Assembly: GCF_027409185.1 (NCBI RefSeq)
Contig: NC_084478.1
Location: forward strand, 80,211,624 to 80,275,623
Length of the DNA stretch: 64,000 bases
Direction: 5' to 3'
Origin: Cynocephalus volans
Taxonomy: Eukaryota > Chordata > Mammalia > Dermoptera > Cynocephalidae
In this document: piece after piece, positions 12,301-23,266 of the stretch
Layout of the letters: each line of letters opens with the position of its first letter
How positions within the stretch are numbered: position 1 is the first letter of the stretch
Position numbers and translations under genes: made by a program
The notes under the pieces: model-generated
The model's input: the letters and a program-made list of their open reading frames with translations, nothing else
The model's database searches: none
What the model was told of the DNA's origin: nothing

Positions 12301-15300
12301 AGGTCTAGTCTTTTCTAGGCCCCAGCAACAGTGGCCAAGAAAATCTTTTGCTCCTGGCTGCCAAGAAGAATGAAACATTACATTTCCCCCCAAAACCCAC
12401 AATTTGAGATCTTCCTTTTAGATGGTCCTCAGGAGTTTGGTATCCCTGGAGTTGTAGAGGGGCCAGGATAACATCCTAGAAACAGCAACAGTCTTCAGTC
12501 TCACTAAAGGTAGAGCTTATGCTGACACTTCCTTCTCTCTGAAAACCAACCACAATCCTCACATGCTTCATCCTACCTGGGTTGGCACCCACTTCCTAAA
12601 AATATGTCCCTTATGGAAAATCAGTAGACTATGACTCCAAGAAGCTTTAAACAAGGCTCCCCCTGGTACCTACAAGGTCCAGAAGCTGAAAGAGAGCACA
12701 GTACCAGGAGCTCTGGCCAGGGATGAAGTGAATGCAATAGAGGAAGAAGAAAGGAGCTGGGCCTAGGATTAGAAGAGTACAGGCCAGTTATAACAGAGTG
12801 TGCCCCCTGCCTGGGACTCACTGTTCAGGAGGCTCTCAGGCCCACTCTGGGTATCCAAGTTGGGCTGGTTCTGTTGGCTGTAGAAGCGCAGCAGACACTG
12901 TTGGTTGCAGAAATGACGGATCTGCCCACGCCAGTGGATGGTCTCCAGCAGCTTCCCCTGGCGCTTACAGGCGTGGCACCGGGCAGCCTGAGGGTGTCAA
13001 CAGGATGATCAGACCTGCCTCCCTAAAATGTGCTGGGCCATTTCCCCTGTGATAAGCCATCCTCCTCTCCTTGGAGATTAGAGATTGGCTCCCCTCCCTG
13101 GAGATCTGCCCCCACCCTGATCTCAGTACAACAGCCCATGATCCCTGCCACCCTCTTTCCTTCCTTCCTAATGTGCTGACCCTCCGTACCTTACAGTACC
13201 ACAGCAGGTACTTGCTCTTACAGTCCTCACTGCAAAAGTCCCAGGTGCTGCCATCCAGTTGCTCAGTGACTCCGCGCTGGCACGTCTGGGAGCAGTAAGT
13301 ACAAGTGATACAACACAATCCCAGTTTCTTAGTGAAGTCCTGTTTGTATAGCAGCACACAGCCTGGGAGGGGAAGAGGAGAAAGAGACCAGAGTCATAGG
13401 GATAAGGAAGTACACGAGACCCAATCTTTTCAAGGCGCTACACCTGAACCTCTCTCTAAATAGCTCCTTGTGCCCAAAGCCTTTGGGCTTGGGACAGATG
13501 GGGGTAGAGCATCCTGAGCAGAAAGTCCTGCCCCATGGACCACATTCCAAGCCATTCTCCTTTCTCCACAATTCTCCCTGGCTGTAAGGTACAGGGCCTT
13601 CTGCCCCTTCCCCATTTCCTTACCTTCGCTGCAGAAGCTCTTCTCCACCCCACTGAATCGGAGTTTCTCATGCAGAAGTTTCTCCTGCCGGCAATGCTCA
13701 CACTGGGACACCACACCCCGAAGCCGCTTGAAGTCCTCACAGCAATCACGGCAGCAGAACTGGAACACCTGGTCCTAAGGTGGGGGCATAGGGCAGGGAG
13801 GACAGAGTGTAACATCTGGACCTGGCAGCAGCCAAGTGGAAGGACCCCTTCAGACAGATGTCTGGTCGTGTAGCAAAATGTGGGTGGGGATAGGGGTCTT
13901 ACCTGCCAGTCCAAGACTTCAGGCTTGCCACTGAAGAGGCTGTGGCAGTAGTGACAGCTCAGGTGAATGCCCCCTTCAGGGCTTGTGCGCTGGAGGGAAG
14001 GAAGACAAGTAAGGGAGGGGCAAGTTGTGTGTGGTGGTGGTGAGGTGGGGGAGTCAGGCTTGTTCTTTGTTCTGTCCAGGCCTGCCTACCCCAATTCTCC
14101 TACCCTCTATATGTTGCCACACCCTTTATCCCTGGTCCAGGGTCTGGAGTACCTGGAACTTGGTCCAGCAGCTGGGGCTGCAGAACTGGTAGACTGTGCG
14201 GTCAACCTTGTTGTAGTAACAGGGGTCAGAGAGGCTGCGGCGGCAGAAGCTGCAGGGTCGGGGAGGGCCTGGGGCATAGAGAGAAAGACACAGAGAGAGA
14301 CAGAGAGAGAGACAGAGAGAGAGACAGAGAGAGCACACAGAAGGTGTAAGGCAGTGCAGAGACGGAACAGAAAATCCACGGGAAGATGTGGTTGGGGCTG
14401 AGGTCGGGCAGCAGGGATTACTTTAGAAGAGGGGAGTATGGGAGGTAGAAGGAAGGCCAGCAGGGGTCTCAGACAAGAGGGCTTTGCACCTACCAGTGAG
14501 CCCTGCCTGCTTCACTTTGTAAGAAGTGGTACAGCACAGGGAACAGAACAAGCTGGTCTTGCCATTACGATCCACATGTGATAGCATCTCAAAGTTCTTA
14601 CACAGGGTCTTGCACCAGACACATGGGTACACACGTGTATTTTTCTGTGAGGATGGGGAAGGAGAGGCTGAGCCTGGATTTGTCCCTTCACTTTTATTTT
14701 TAAAATTTTTTAAACATGAAATATTTCAGGCATACAAAAAAGTATAGATGATGATATAACAAAGACCTGTGTATCCACCAGCCAGCTTCAAAAGTAAAAC
14801 ATAACAGATACAATTGAAACCCCCTTTATTTGCTTTATTTCTCCCAGCCATCAACCCATCAGGCACCTTTATTTATCACCCAAGAACCACACCCCCTTCC
14901 ACAGCCCTCTAATGCACTACTCCCTTGGCCCCACCTTCTTGTATGCCCCCAAGCAGGTTGTGTTGCAAAACCGCTTTTGTTGGCCCTCATGGAAGAGGAG
15001 CTCGGGGCCAGGGCTCCCGGTCTTGGTGTAGATGTAAGCCCCACACTGGTCACAACAGTTGGTTTTCAGTCCCTTGTTGGCCCGGAATTTGGAGAAGCAA
15101 GAGTCGCTGCAGAGCCGGTGGACCACGCTGCCATTGCTGACCTCATGCAGGACCTGCCACACACACACACACCCTGAGCTGGGGCCTGGCCACCACCGCC
15201 CACCCCAATGCAAGGACAGCCCCCCACCTCACCCTAGACCTTCACAGCAGACAGTGGGCCCAGAGACCCCCAACCTGCGCATCAGGCTGCCGACTTGCTG

Positions 15301-18300
15301 GTGAGGTCCAGGGAGGCAAGGAAGGCCAGCTGCATACATCCTGGAGAAGCTCTATCCTTGAATATGCTCCCTCACGATGGCTGCCTTTCCTCCCCACTCC
15401 CCTTTTTCACAGGGCCTGGCCCCTGCAGCCCCAGGATTGGAGGGGCAGGTCAGGGCTGGCCAGGCTCTGTAAATCAGCCCCCACTGAGCATCCTCACCTC
15501 TCCAGTCTTCTGGCATATGCTGCAGCGAGTGGCATCGGCGGGATCCCCAGACTGGGGAATTGGACGCTGCTGCTGGGCCTCATACAGGGAGAGACAGACA
15601 GACGTGCAGAACTCATGGAAGGAGCCTCCTGAACCAGTCTGTGCCACAACCGAGTCCTTGGTGTTCCAGATCTCCCTAGAGGTGGTAACAGGTTTGAATA
15701 TTCACTCAGGACCACCCTCTCATTTTATCGCTTCCACCCCTCCTCTGGGATAGATGATCACAGAGCCAAATACTCTCTGACCCTCTACCTAAATTGCTCT
15801 CTCCCAGCTCCACTGCGCAAGGTTCTTGCCAACATAATCTTGGTCTAACCCATTACTCCCACCCTGATCTCTGCCCACCCCTCCTCCAGGACCCTCACGC
15901 ACTTCTTGCAGAAGGTACAGGTCTTTTTGCCCGAGGGCTTCTTGGAAAAGGTGGTGAGACAGGATGAAGAGCAGAAGAGCTGAGGCAGCCCCTTGCGCTG
16001 ATAGGCCGTCTGCCCTTTCTGCAGTGGTGTCCGGCAATGTGCACAAGTCATCTTGGTGCCCACTGCAGAGCGTCCAGCCCTTTGTGCCACACTTGAGCGC
16101 AGGGACATGCGAGGAGAGCGCCGGGGCCGGAATGGCACAAAGTCCTCATCATTGGGGTCATCTACCATGGCATCAGAATCCTCATCTGACACTGGAACTG
16201 GGGGGTCAAGGCAGTGACAAATGGCCACCAGATCAGGTCTTCAGCCATCCCACAACCAACAGTTCAGTCCTGACCCTGGGATCCCTGTTGTTCTGGCCTT
16301 TACACACCCACCCCCAACACTGGTATCTTAAACCACTGGTGTCTCTCTCCCTTGGTTACTCCATAATCTCCCAGGGAGTAGAAGGGAGGGGTTCTAAGTG
16401 AGAAGATTCAGGGACGGAGATGGCAAAGCTGAAATAGGAAACTCCATTCTCACTGCTCTTGTTTTCAGTTTTCCCCATTGCCCCCGGTTCCCATGCCAAC
16501 CATAGCAGAGATAGGCACTTCATGAGTGTGACTCCAGAAGCCAGCAGCCCCATGGCCTGCCACATCCCACTTTCAGCTCTTCTCCACACCCAGAATTCCC
16601 AGGTCTCACTTCCTCAAATCGTACTCACTGCTCTCAGTGGAATCCACAACCTCAGGTTTGGGAGGCTCTGCTCTTCTAACGCGCTCACTTCTCTTCTGTA
16701 CCTTGGAAACATGGGGAGGGGAGGAAAGCTGACACCAGGGGCAGGCTAATACTAGTACAGGGTTTGGGGGGGGGGGATAAGAGATGGGAGGGGGAAGGGA
16801 GAGTAGGGACCCTTGGCCCAGCCCTTAGGAGGAGGGGAGAAAGGGAGGCTGGACTTTCTCCTTAAGAAGCAGTAGACACAAGAGCTCCCTCCCTCCTCCT
16901 GACTCTCCTTACACACACTCTCCACAGAACAACATCTGGGAGGGAAAATGAAGGGTCTGTCCTTCTCAGAGCTACAGGGGGAACCAGACTCCTTTCAATC
17001 CCCTCCCCCCCTCACCCTCTCAGGCGGCTTCTCACTCGCCTTCCCAGTCAGGCCATCTCCTGCAAAGGAAGCAGAAGGTAGCCTAAGTCTTGAGCTTGCT
17101 CTCACCACCCCCTCCCTGGACCACCCCCCCGCCTCCATTCCTGGGGAAGAACTTACTCAAAACTGAAAGGGAAAACTCAAGTGCCTGTGGCTTCATGGGG
17201 CCCCTCTCAGGGTTACCTCAGGCTCTGTACTAAGTGGGGGTGAGGGCGTGCAGCTATTCTCCATGAAAAAAAAAAAATCCCCTTCCCATCAGCTTTCTAT
17301 CCCAATTATTAGGAGTTAAGGAAACACAGGTAACCCACCTTTCTTCGAAAATTTATATTTTACCAACAAAAACAAATGCAACCACCCAAAGGTAGCAAGA
17401 GGAAAAGGAAGCATCAGTGTATGGGTGGGTTCCCCTGGACTCAGATGGTTATATAAGTCCCAAGACCCTGGTTACAGCCTAGGAGAGGTATACCACTAGG
17501 CATAACAGGGGAGAAACTAGAGCTTCTCAAATCTAGGCTGTCCCCTCCCCTATCAGAGATGCAATCCTAGACCCTGCATTTCTACCATTCCCCTGAAATC
17601 ATTATGCTGTTAGGGATTCCAGAACCTAGTTACCATTCATTAAACCCAGAAACCCCACTCTCATCTAGAACCAAATAGCTGGGAAGATCTTAGAACCAAG
17701 AAGCTTGGTGTCCTCCCCCCAAATCCTGAAGGAAGGACCCTGGCGCCAAAAGCCCACTGGGGTTAGAAAAAGGGAACCTCTCCCACCAAATCCATTCCTC
17801 CCAACCCACTCCCTGAAACCTCACCCCATTCCTCCCCCACAGCCCCTGCACTTCCCCCCATTACTATCCTAAATCTTCTTTGCCACACCCCACTCCTCCC
17901 TCCCAAACCCCAACTCCTTCACTACACACATCCCTACTCTTATCTCTCTGCCCTCCTCCTCTTCCTCCTCCCCACTACTTCCCAAACATAGCCACCCTTC
18001 CTTACCCCCATCCTCTTCCCAGCCTTGATTCTCCAGATGATTAGGCAACCTACCTGGCAAGGAAGGATGTGCAGTGGGGGTAGAGCCCCCAGGTTTGGTC
18101 TGAGAACTGTTGATTCCATCCCCTAGAGTTTCTCCCACTGAAGGGCTAGGGGGGCCATTTGGGCTCTGTGGCTGCCCTTGGGGAAGTTCCTCCTCCTGCC
18201 CAAGGCAGCCCCTTCTCCCGGTAGCTATGGAGGTAGTCTCCTCCTCTTCAATATGGGGGGACTGCAGGGTTACTGGAGAATCTGGAGCCAAAGGCTCTAG

Positions 18301-18720
18301 TAGCCCCTCGGGTGAAGAGGGATTTGCCCCAGTCCCTGGGTGAGGTGGCACCACCTCAGGGGTCTGGCCCCCTGGTCCAGGCTCTAGGGTCTGATCTCCT
18401 GCATCCCATGCAAGGGTGCCCTCAGGACCATGGTCCACCTCTGGGGGGGAAGGGGCTTTATAGAGCAGCCCCCCCAGCCCCAGCAGCTCAGTGGCTCCAT
18501 CCAGGACTCCAGGGTCTTTTTCCAGGCCAGCAGGGGTATCAAGCAGGTCCAGGGCTCCCGAGGATGGAGAAGGGCCAGGGGGGGCCCATCCTCGAGTTGG
18601 GGCAGTCTGGGATTCCAGCAGATCCTCTCCAAATTCCATGTCTACTGGAAGGTCTCCAGCCAGGGGCTTCTCTGGCAGGGTCAATGGGTCAAATGGACTG
18701 GGGAAATCACTGGGGTCCAT
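6176..18720 (-). CDS. ZMYM3: ZMYM3, MYM-type zinc finger protein 3 (24 coding exons, intact)
   Basis: Coding exons in transcript order, each with AG/GT borders: 18720-18054, 17059-17016, 16695-16629, 16197-15903, 15675-15498, 15153-14935, 14644-14494, 14268-14153, 13990-13913, 13774-13624, 13362-13190, 12987-12822, 12163-12066, 11983-11821, 11540-11428, 11299-11125, 10940-10794, 10233-10130, 9809-9641, 9187-9036, 8451-8337, 7685-7431, 6604-6487, 6368-6176. Phases join into 1,368 codons. The start MDPSDFPSPF follows a 19-nt leader after the acceptor at 18740. Visible parts are an acidic, proline-rich N-terminus, tandem Cys-rich MYM fingers at about residues 325-760 (repeated CxxC and FCSxxC motifs), a Pro/Val-rich linker around 850-900, and a C-terminal DUF3504/Cre-like domain at about 1140-1330. 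The family is nuclear and linked to LSD1/CoREST/HDAC complexes and DNA repair (established knowledge). I recognised the gene from remembered human protein; exon ends were read by eye. No frameshift or premature stop was seen. Confidence 0.96.
8006..8132 (+). repeat. t-SINE monomer in ZMYM3 intron, with TSD
   Basis: A sense monomer at about 8021-8118 ends in an A/GA-rich tail. A 12-bp target-site duplication, agatagctcctc, flanks it (8006-8017 and about 8121-8132). It lies in the intron between exons ending 8451-8337 and 7685-7431, sense to the plus strand and so antisense to ZMYM3. Confidence 0.9.
9222..9369 (+). repeat. t-SINE monomer in ZMYM3 intron, with TSD
   Basis: A sense monomer starting GGGCTGGCCAGTTAGC is followed by an A-rich/AAAAG tail. 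AAGAAAACTCCA occurs on both sides as target-site duplication. It is antisense to ZMYM3. Confidence 0.9.
10400..10560 (+). repeat. L1M 3' end in ZMYM3 intron
   Basis: Contains the typical old L1 3' tail: AATATACTGAACACTGCTGA, CACTTAAAAATGGTGAAGAT and GTGTTTTACCACAATTAAAA. Confidence 0.7.
14269..14340 (-). repeat. (GAGACA)/(GA) microsatellite forming a ZMYM3 polypyrimidine tract
   Basis: On the minus strand this is a run of CT and GTCTCT units ending in CTATGCCCCAG, directly before the exon that starts at 14268. It therefore occupies the place of the branch-point and polypyrimidine region. Confidence 0.85.
14700..14840. repeat. Old LINE-like fragment in ZMYM3 intron
   Basis: The AAATATTTCAGGCATACAAA / AAGTATAGATGATGATATAA / TGTATCCACCAGCCAGC pattern matches a sequence type seen again at 44670-44830 and 60950-61140. 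It is probably an ancient L1M-type LINE; the subfamily cannot be given by eye. Confidence 0.5.
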
Positions 18721-18739
18721 GAGGATAGCTGGATATAGG
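18721..18739 (-). other. ZMYM3: ZMYM3 5'UTR part of first coding exon
   Basis: On the minus strand a CTGCAG acceptor ends at 18740 and 19 nt of leader precede the ATG at 18720-18718. An open frame continues upstream through the intron, but that extension lies outside the exon and lacks the family N-terminus, so the internal methionine (MDPSDF) is the start. Confidence 0.75.
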
Positions 18740-19399
18740 CTGCAGATTAGGAGTAGAAGAGGGGGCAGTAGAGGTGGTCTTAGCCAGAATTCCTTCTTAT
18801 ATAGGCCCTGGGACACACCCCATCATCCACTTGGATTTCTCAAAAACAGCCCCCACCGCCACAACCGACAAATATTTCCAGAGGCTTTAGCCCTAATGAC
18901 CACTCCCCCCCATCACCACATATAGCGCCCCCTGTGGGGAGAGGCGTTCCCCGTCCTGGCCCTGTGCCCGCACTCGCCAGGCAGTCGGTCTTTCCACCCG
19001 CCCGCACCCCCCCCACCCGACTGCAACTCCCAGTTCCCCTCCCCCCTTACCTTTCACCCTCCCTCAGGCTGAACGCCCCCTTACAGTCTCCTAGGGCCGT
19101 CACCACCAGGAGCCTTTCCCGCCCCCGCAATCTCAGTTTTTATTCCTTTTCCACTCTCCTAGAGCCCCCCAGCTCTTCAGTCTCTACCCACCCTGTCTGG
19201 CCCCACCCCCCCTCCCCGCGTTACTGGTCTTCCCTCAGCCCTTCTCCCGCCCCCACAAACTGCCCTTCCCAACCCCTTCCCCCCTAGTTACCTTTCAGGG
19301 TCTCCCACTTCCTCAGCCCCGTCCCCCTTTCCCATTGCTCCCCCAGTCCTCTCTTCTCCTATTGCCCACCCCCCACCTCAGGCATTTACAGGAAGACAT

Positions 19400-20220
19400 T
19401 TTGGAGCTACGATTTCTCCTTAGACCCCCCTCCCGGCTACTGCGAGATCTCGCCTGCAGGTTCGGTTCGGCTTGATCAGGCCCGACCCCTACCTGCGGCA
19501 GGGTTAGTGTAACGGCTACAAGCCTAGAACTGCAGACAGCGGCGGCCCCGCGCTCCTTCTCCACCTCCCTCCCTAACAGCCGGGACAGGGCTCGCGGCCC
19601 CTTTAAATGGCAACGCCGCTCGCAGTGCCCAGCGCTCTGCACCAGGCGGGCGGGCGGCGCCAGCAACCAACCCTATTGGCTGGCTCGAGGAGGGGGCTCG
19701 CGAGACAGCGCCGGCCCCCGGCGCGAGACTCCCAGCCCAGTGGCCGCCTGGAAATCGCGGAGTGGAGCATAGTCATTGGAGATGGAGCTTGAGCCCCCGC
19801 CCGGGGCCCCGTTAGTTGAGGAGGAAAAGATAGCCTCTGGAGCTTTCAAGCCCGCCCCCGGGAAAGGCGGCGTTCCCTTTGCAGCCGAGGGCCGAGTACA
19901 CTAACCCACAAAAAACACAGATCTATGCACCTGCTTCCTTTACCTGGCTCAAGAGTCTGGCCCCCGTCACACCCGGGCCCGCCCTACCTCCTGGAGCCCA
20001 CTCTACCCGTGATCCCCTCCTCTCATTCAAATGGTTCCCGGTCCCCTCCCCCTCCCCGTGTCTCTCTTCGCTTCCCACTCGTGTTCAGCCGCCCCCCCCG
20101 CGGCGCCCTCCCCCCTCAACAGTCCCTACCTACGCCATGCAGCAAGCGCCTGCCAAGATTACCCTCCCCCCACCCCCACCTCTCCGGGGCCCGCCCCCTG
20201 GGCAACTGTTGGGGTAGTGA
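19400..20220 (-). promoter_or_regulatory. ZMYM3: CpG-island promoter of ZMYM3
   Basis: The stretch is CpG-dense with repeated GGCGGG and GCCCCGCCC-like GC boxes. A CCAAT box on the minus strand (ATTGG at 19675-19679) sits where a promoter for the first exon would be expected. An AT-rich ATTTAAAG lies near 19603-19610. The many C-runs resemble a housekeeping, dispersed-start promoter. No divergent gene is recognised to the right. Confidence 0.65.
19493..19600 (-). other. ZMYM3: Probable ZMYM3 non-coding first exon
   Basis: Reading leftwards from the CpG island, a good donor (CCGCAG followed by GTAGGG) lies at 19493/19492. It would splice to the acceptor at 18740 across a 0.75-kb intron. The 5' end is not fixed by sequence and is placed near 19.57-19.62 kb because a CCAAT box and a GC-rich stretch lie just upstream. 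Another first exon is possible. Confidence 0.5.
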
Positions 20221-20535
20221 CAGCGAAGGTTGGGGGAGGCAGGGACCCAGCCCGCACGTGCCCCTCCTCCTCTTGTCTGCAGCCTCGGGGGCCCCCTAAC
20301 CAGACTGAGAGTCATAGTTATGGGGTGTCTTAAGCTTGGTATCCAGCCACTCAGGGCGGGTTAAATGGCTTTGGCTCAGTGACAATCCTATGCAGTAACC
20401 GTTACTGCCTGGTGAACCCCAAACCAGATCCTGCAACCCTCCCCATTCCCTCAACGGTGTTAGGGTAAGTTCTGCGATCATCTTCCTGCAGAAGCTCCCT
20501 GCATTATTTCTTGAGTAGTTTTCCTCACCAAGGCC

Positions 20536-20870
20536 GATCGCGCGCTCGCGCGCTCGCGCGCTCTCTCCCTCTCCCTTTCTCTTTCTCTCTCTCCCTCTCC
20601 TTCTGCCTTTCTCTTTCTCTCTCTCCCTCTCCCTCTCCCTCTCTCTCTATCCCCGCCTTACCCCCTCTTTCTTGTCTCTCCCTCTCTCTCTCCTCCTCCA
20701 CCTCTCTCCCTCCCCATATCCCTCTTTCTGTCCTTGTCTATCTCTCTCTTCTCGCTCTCTTTCTCTCCCCGTCTCTTTTTGTCTCCGTCTCTGTCTCTCT
20801 GCTTCTCCTACGCACGAGCACGCACGCGCGCAAACACACTCACGCTCCCCCGCCCGGATGGTCCTTAGCA
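20536..20870. repeat. CG-rich tandem followed by a long CT-rich tract
   Basis: CGATCGCGCGCTCG-type units (about 20536-20562) run into roughly 260 bp of CT, CCCT and TCTG simple sequence, then CACGCACGCGCG near 20815-20832. Long open frames on both strands are only translations of this tract. It lies about 0.9 kb upstream of the presumed ZMYM3 start. Confidence 0.9.
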
Positions 20871-21494
20871 TGTGGGTGTGGCTGAGGTTAAGGCTAAAAA
20901 AGTGGGGTAGGAGTAGGGGGCACTAGCCTTAGGTCTACTGACGTTGAAAAATCCGCATTTAGCTGAGACACCAGAGGAGGCTAATACTGGAAGGAAGTCC
21001 CTTTAGGAGCATGTAGGTTTGGTGTACAGTGCCTACTCTAGTCTGCCTCTTTGCCCTCTGGCCTTTCCTCCTTCCCACACTAGGCCTGTCCTAGTCTTGT
21101 AGTCCTCCGGAGTTTTACCCTCCCTTTTCTCATTCACTTTCCCGGAAACCTTATCCTTCTTAGCTCCCTGCACGGCCTTGAGGTTATCTTTGCTTTCTCC
21201 TATATGTAGAGATAGAAGCAAGACAAGCCCTTTAGGTTTCCCAAACCCAGCTTTCTCTTTATCTTAACTAGTATTCTGTGTACCCATCTCCCTCTTATTC
21301 TTATTTCTATCCTTGTACCTCTCCTTTGCATTTTCTGCTTGTTCCATCTAGTTGGGCCACCTACTTTTTTTGGTATAGCCTGCCCTCCTCAACATATGCT
21401 TGGATCCTTAGCTGCTCTGATTGTGGACTAGCTTTCAAGTTGAGGGGAGACAATCTCAGGGTGGTAAATGGCATATTATTAATTCTAGAGGCAC
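20871..21494. other. Unassigned sequence upstream of ZMYM3
   Basis: No exon, RNA or repeat was recognised. The short open frames have no family features. Confidence 0.4.
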
Positions 21495-21640
21495 TGTCGT
21501 GGCATAAGAGTGAGTGGGTTCTGGAATCAGACCAGGTTTTTAATCTCAACTCTGCCTACTTGTTAGCCAGGTGATATTGGACAAGTCACTAGTCAAGTCA
21601 CTGAGCCTTAGTTTTCTTATCTTTAAAACAGAGATAAGGA
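21495..21640 (-). repeat. MIR SINE, antisense
   Basis: Complement-type MIR features: GGGTTCTGGAATCAGACCAG, CTACTTGTTAGCCAGGTGAT, GACAAGTCAC, and CTTAGTTTTCTTATCTTTAA. Confidence 0.8.
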
Positions 21641-21644
21641 AACA

Positions 21645-22510
21645 ATCTAAATGTCCAGTAATAGGGGGCTGGTTAAATCTATTTTGGTTATATTCATGAA
21701 ATAGATGTAGTCATTAACAACCACAGTTTTTAAAAAAATGACAAGGAGCACAGGATTTTTAAGGCATTGAAACTACTCTGCATGTTACTATAATAGTGGA
21801 TACGTGTCAGTATACATTTGTTGTATACATTTGTTTAAACCTATAGAATGTACAACACCAAGAATGAACCCTAATATAAAACATGGGCTTTGGTTGATAA
21901 TAACGTTTCAATATAGGTTCATCAATTATAACAAATTTACTACTACACTGGACAGGATGTTGATAGTTGAGGAGGCTATGCCTGTGTGAGGACAGGGGGC
22001 ATATGGGAAATCTCTGTACCTACCTGTCAATTTTGCTGTGGACCTAAAACTTCTCTAAAAATTTTTTTTATTTAAAAAAATTAAAACTCATAGAAGGTAC
22101 AACAACAAATGTACCACTCTGGTGCAGGATGTTGATAGTGGGGAGGCTGTGCCTGTGTGGGGGTGGGGGTATATGGAAACTCTTGGTATTTTTAGCTCAA
22201 TTTTGCTGTGAATTTAAAGTTACTCTAAAAAATAAAGTCTATTAAAATAAAAACTAATGACAAATAAAAATGCTCTTGATATAATGTTACATATTTTAAA
22301 AAGGAGTTAAAATACCTAATTTTATAGAGGAATTCTATTATACATGTATGCATAGAAAAAGATTAGAAGGAAATATTCGAAAATGTTAAGAATAATTATC
22401 TCTGTGTAGTGGGAATATTCATGAGTTTAAAAATAATTTTCTGCATTACTTCTATTTTCTAAAATTTTCTACTGAGCACATTTTGTTTTTATAATCAGGA
22501 AAAATATTAA
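21645..22510 (+). repeat. L1M 3' region with a duplicated terminal segment
   Basis: Old L1 3' sequence includes GATAATAACGTTTCAATATA and CAATTTTGCTGTGGACCTAA. A second, diverged copy of the last roughly 130 bp (AGGATGTTGATAGTGGGGAG to AAAAAATAAAGTC) follows at about 22090-22250. The remaining AT-rich DNA to 22510 looks like another old LINE piece. Confidence 0.6.
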
Positions 22511-22531
22511 CATTTAAAAATAAGGATATTA

Positions 22532-22640
22532 GGGCTGGCCCGTGGCTCACTTGGGTGAGCATGATGCTGACAACACCAAGTCAAGGGTTAAGATCCCCTT
22601 ACCAGTCATCTTTAAATAATAATAATAATAATAAAAATAA
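22532..22640 (+). repeat. t-SINE monomer with (AATA)n tail
   Basis: A sense unit beginning GGGCTGGCCCGTGGCTCACT ends in CAGTCATCTTTAAATAATAA and further AATAA units. Confidence 0.85.
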
Positions 22641-22654
22641 TAAAAAAGATATTA

Positions 22655-22960
22655 ACACCTACTTTGCAGGGTTGTTGTAAGGATTAGAAATAATGCTCCA
22701 GGCATACAATAGGCTTTCAATATTTTGTTTTTTGTTTGTTTGCTTTTTTTTTTTTTTTGGCAGCTGGCTGATAAGGGGATCCAAACCCTTGACCTTGGTG
22801 TTATAAACCAAAGCCCCAATATTTTGTTTTTTAAGAAGCTAATGTGCATAGAAAGAGCATGGCTTTTTCAATCAGAAGGAGGAGGATTCAAATCCTGATT
22901 CTGCCATTCAGTACTTAATGAAGCCATTCTGAACCACAGTGTCCACAAATGAAAAATGGA
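22655..22960 (-). repeat. MIR SINE, antisense, interrupted by a t-SINE
   Basis: MIR pieces lie at about 22655-22720 (GCAGGGTTGTTGTAAGGATT, ATGCTCCAGGCATACAAT) and 22840-22960 (GGATTCAAATCCTGATTCTG, CCACAAATGAAAAATGGAGA). They are separated by a t-SINE at 22743-22815. Confidence 0.65.
22743..22815 (-). repeat. t-SINE, antisense, 5' truncated
   Basis: T-run, GGCAGCTGGCTGATAAGGGG, then CCCTTGACCTTGGTGTTATA. The unit stops before the conserved 5' end. Confidence 0.8.
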
Positions 22961-23177
22961 GATACTACTACCTCATAGGGATGCTATTAAGATTAAGTGA
23001 GATGAGGGCCAGCCCATGGCTCACTTGGGAGAGTGTGGTGCTGACAACACCAAGTCAAGGGTTAAGATCCCCTTACCGGTTATCTTTTTAAAAAAAAAAG
23101 ATTAAGTGAGATGTACACCTGCCTGACATATAACAGATGCTCAGTAGATACTGGTTGCTATCATCATCATCATTATT
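22961..23177 (-). repeat. MIR continuation interrupted by a t-SINE
   Basis: AAGATTAAGTGAGATG is present on both sides of a sense t-SINE (about 23008-23092), which is its target-site duplication. The flanks carry a MIR 5' end, with GACATATAACAGATGCTCAG and CATCATCATCATTATTATTA. Confidence 0.65.
23008..23098 (+). repeat. t-SINE monomer with TSD
   Basis: A sense unit GGGCCAGCCCATGGCTCACT ends in CCGGTTATCTTTTTAAAAAA. The flanking duplicate is AGATTAAGTGAGATG. Confidence 0.88.
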
Positions 23178-23179
23178 AT

Positions 23180-23266
23180 TATTTTTTGGCAGCTGGCTGG
23201 TAAGGGGATCCAAACCCTTGACCTTGGTGTTATCAGCACTACCCTTTAACCAAGTGAGGTAGCCCT
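23180..23266 (-). repeat. t-SINE monomer, antisense
   Basis: TTTTTTGGCAGCTGGCTGGT, then CCCTTGACCTTGGTGTTATC and GAGGTAGCCC. Confidence 0.85.

Noticed and set aside
17869-18816. A single 315-residue open frame including the ZMYM3 N-terminus as one exon
   Set aside because: It reads through both splice sites. The residues before MDPSDF and after the donor at 18054 are intronic, and a matching acceptor and donor are present.
20511-20926. Overlapping 60-124-codon open frames at 20.5-20.9 kb
   Set aside because: These are translations of the CT simple-sequence tract (Ser/Leu/Pro or Arg/Glu runs).
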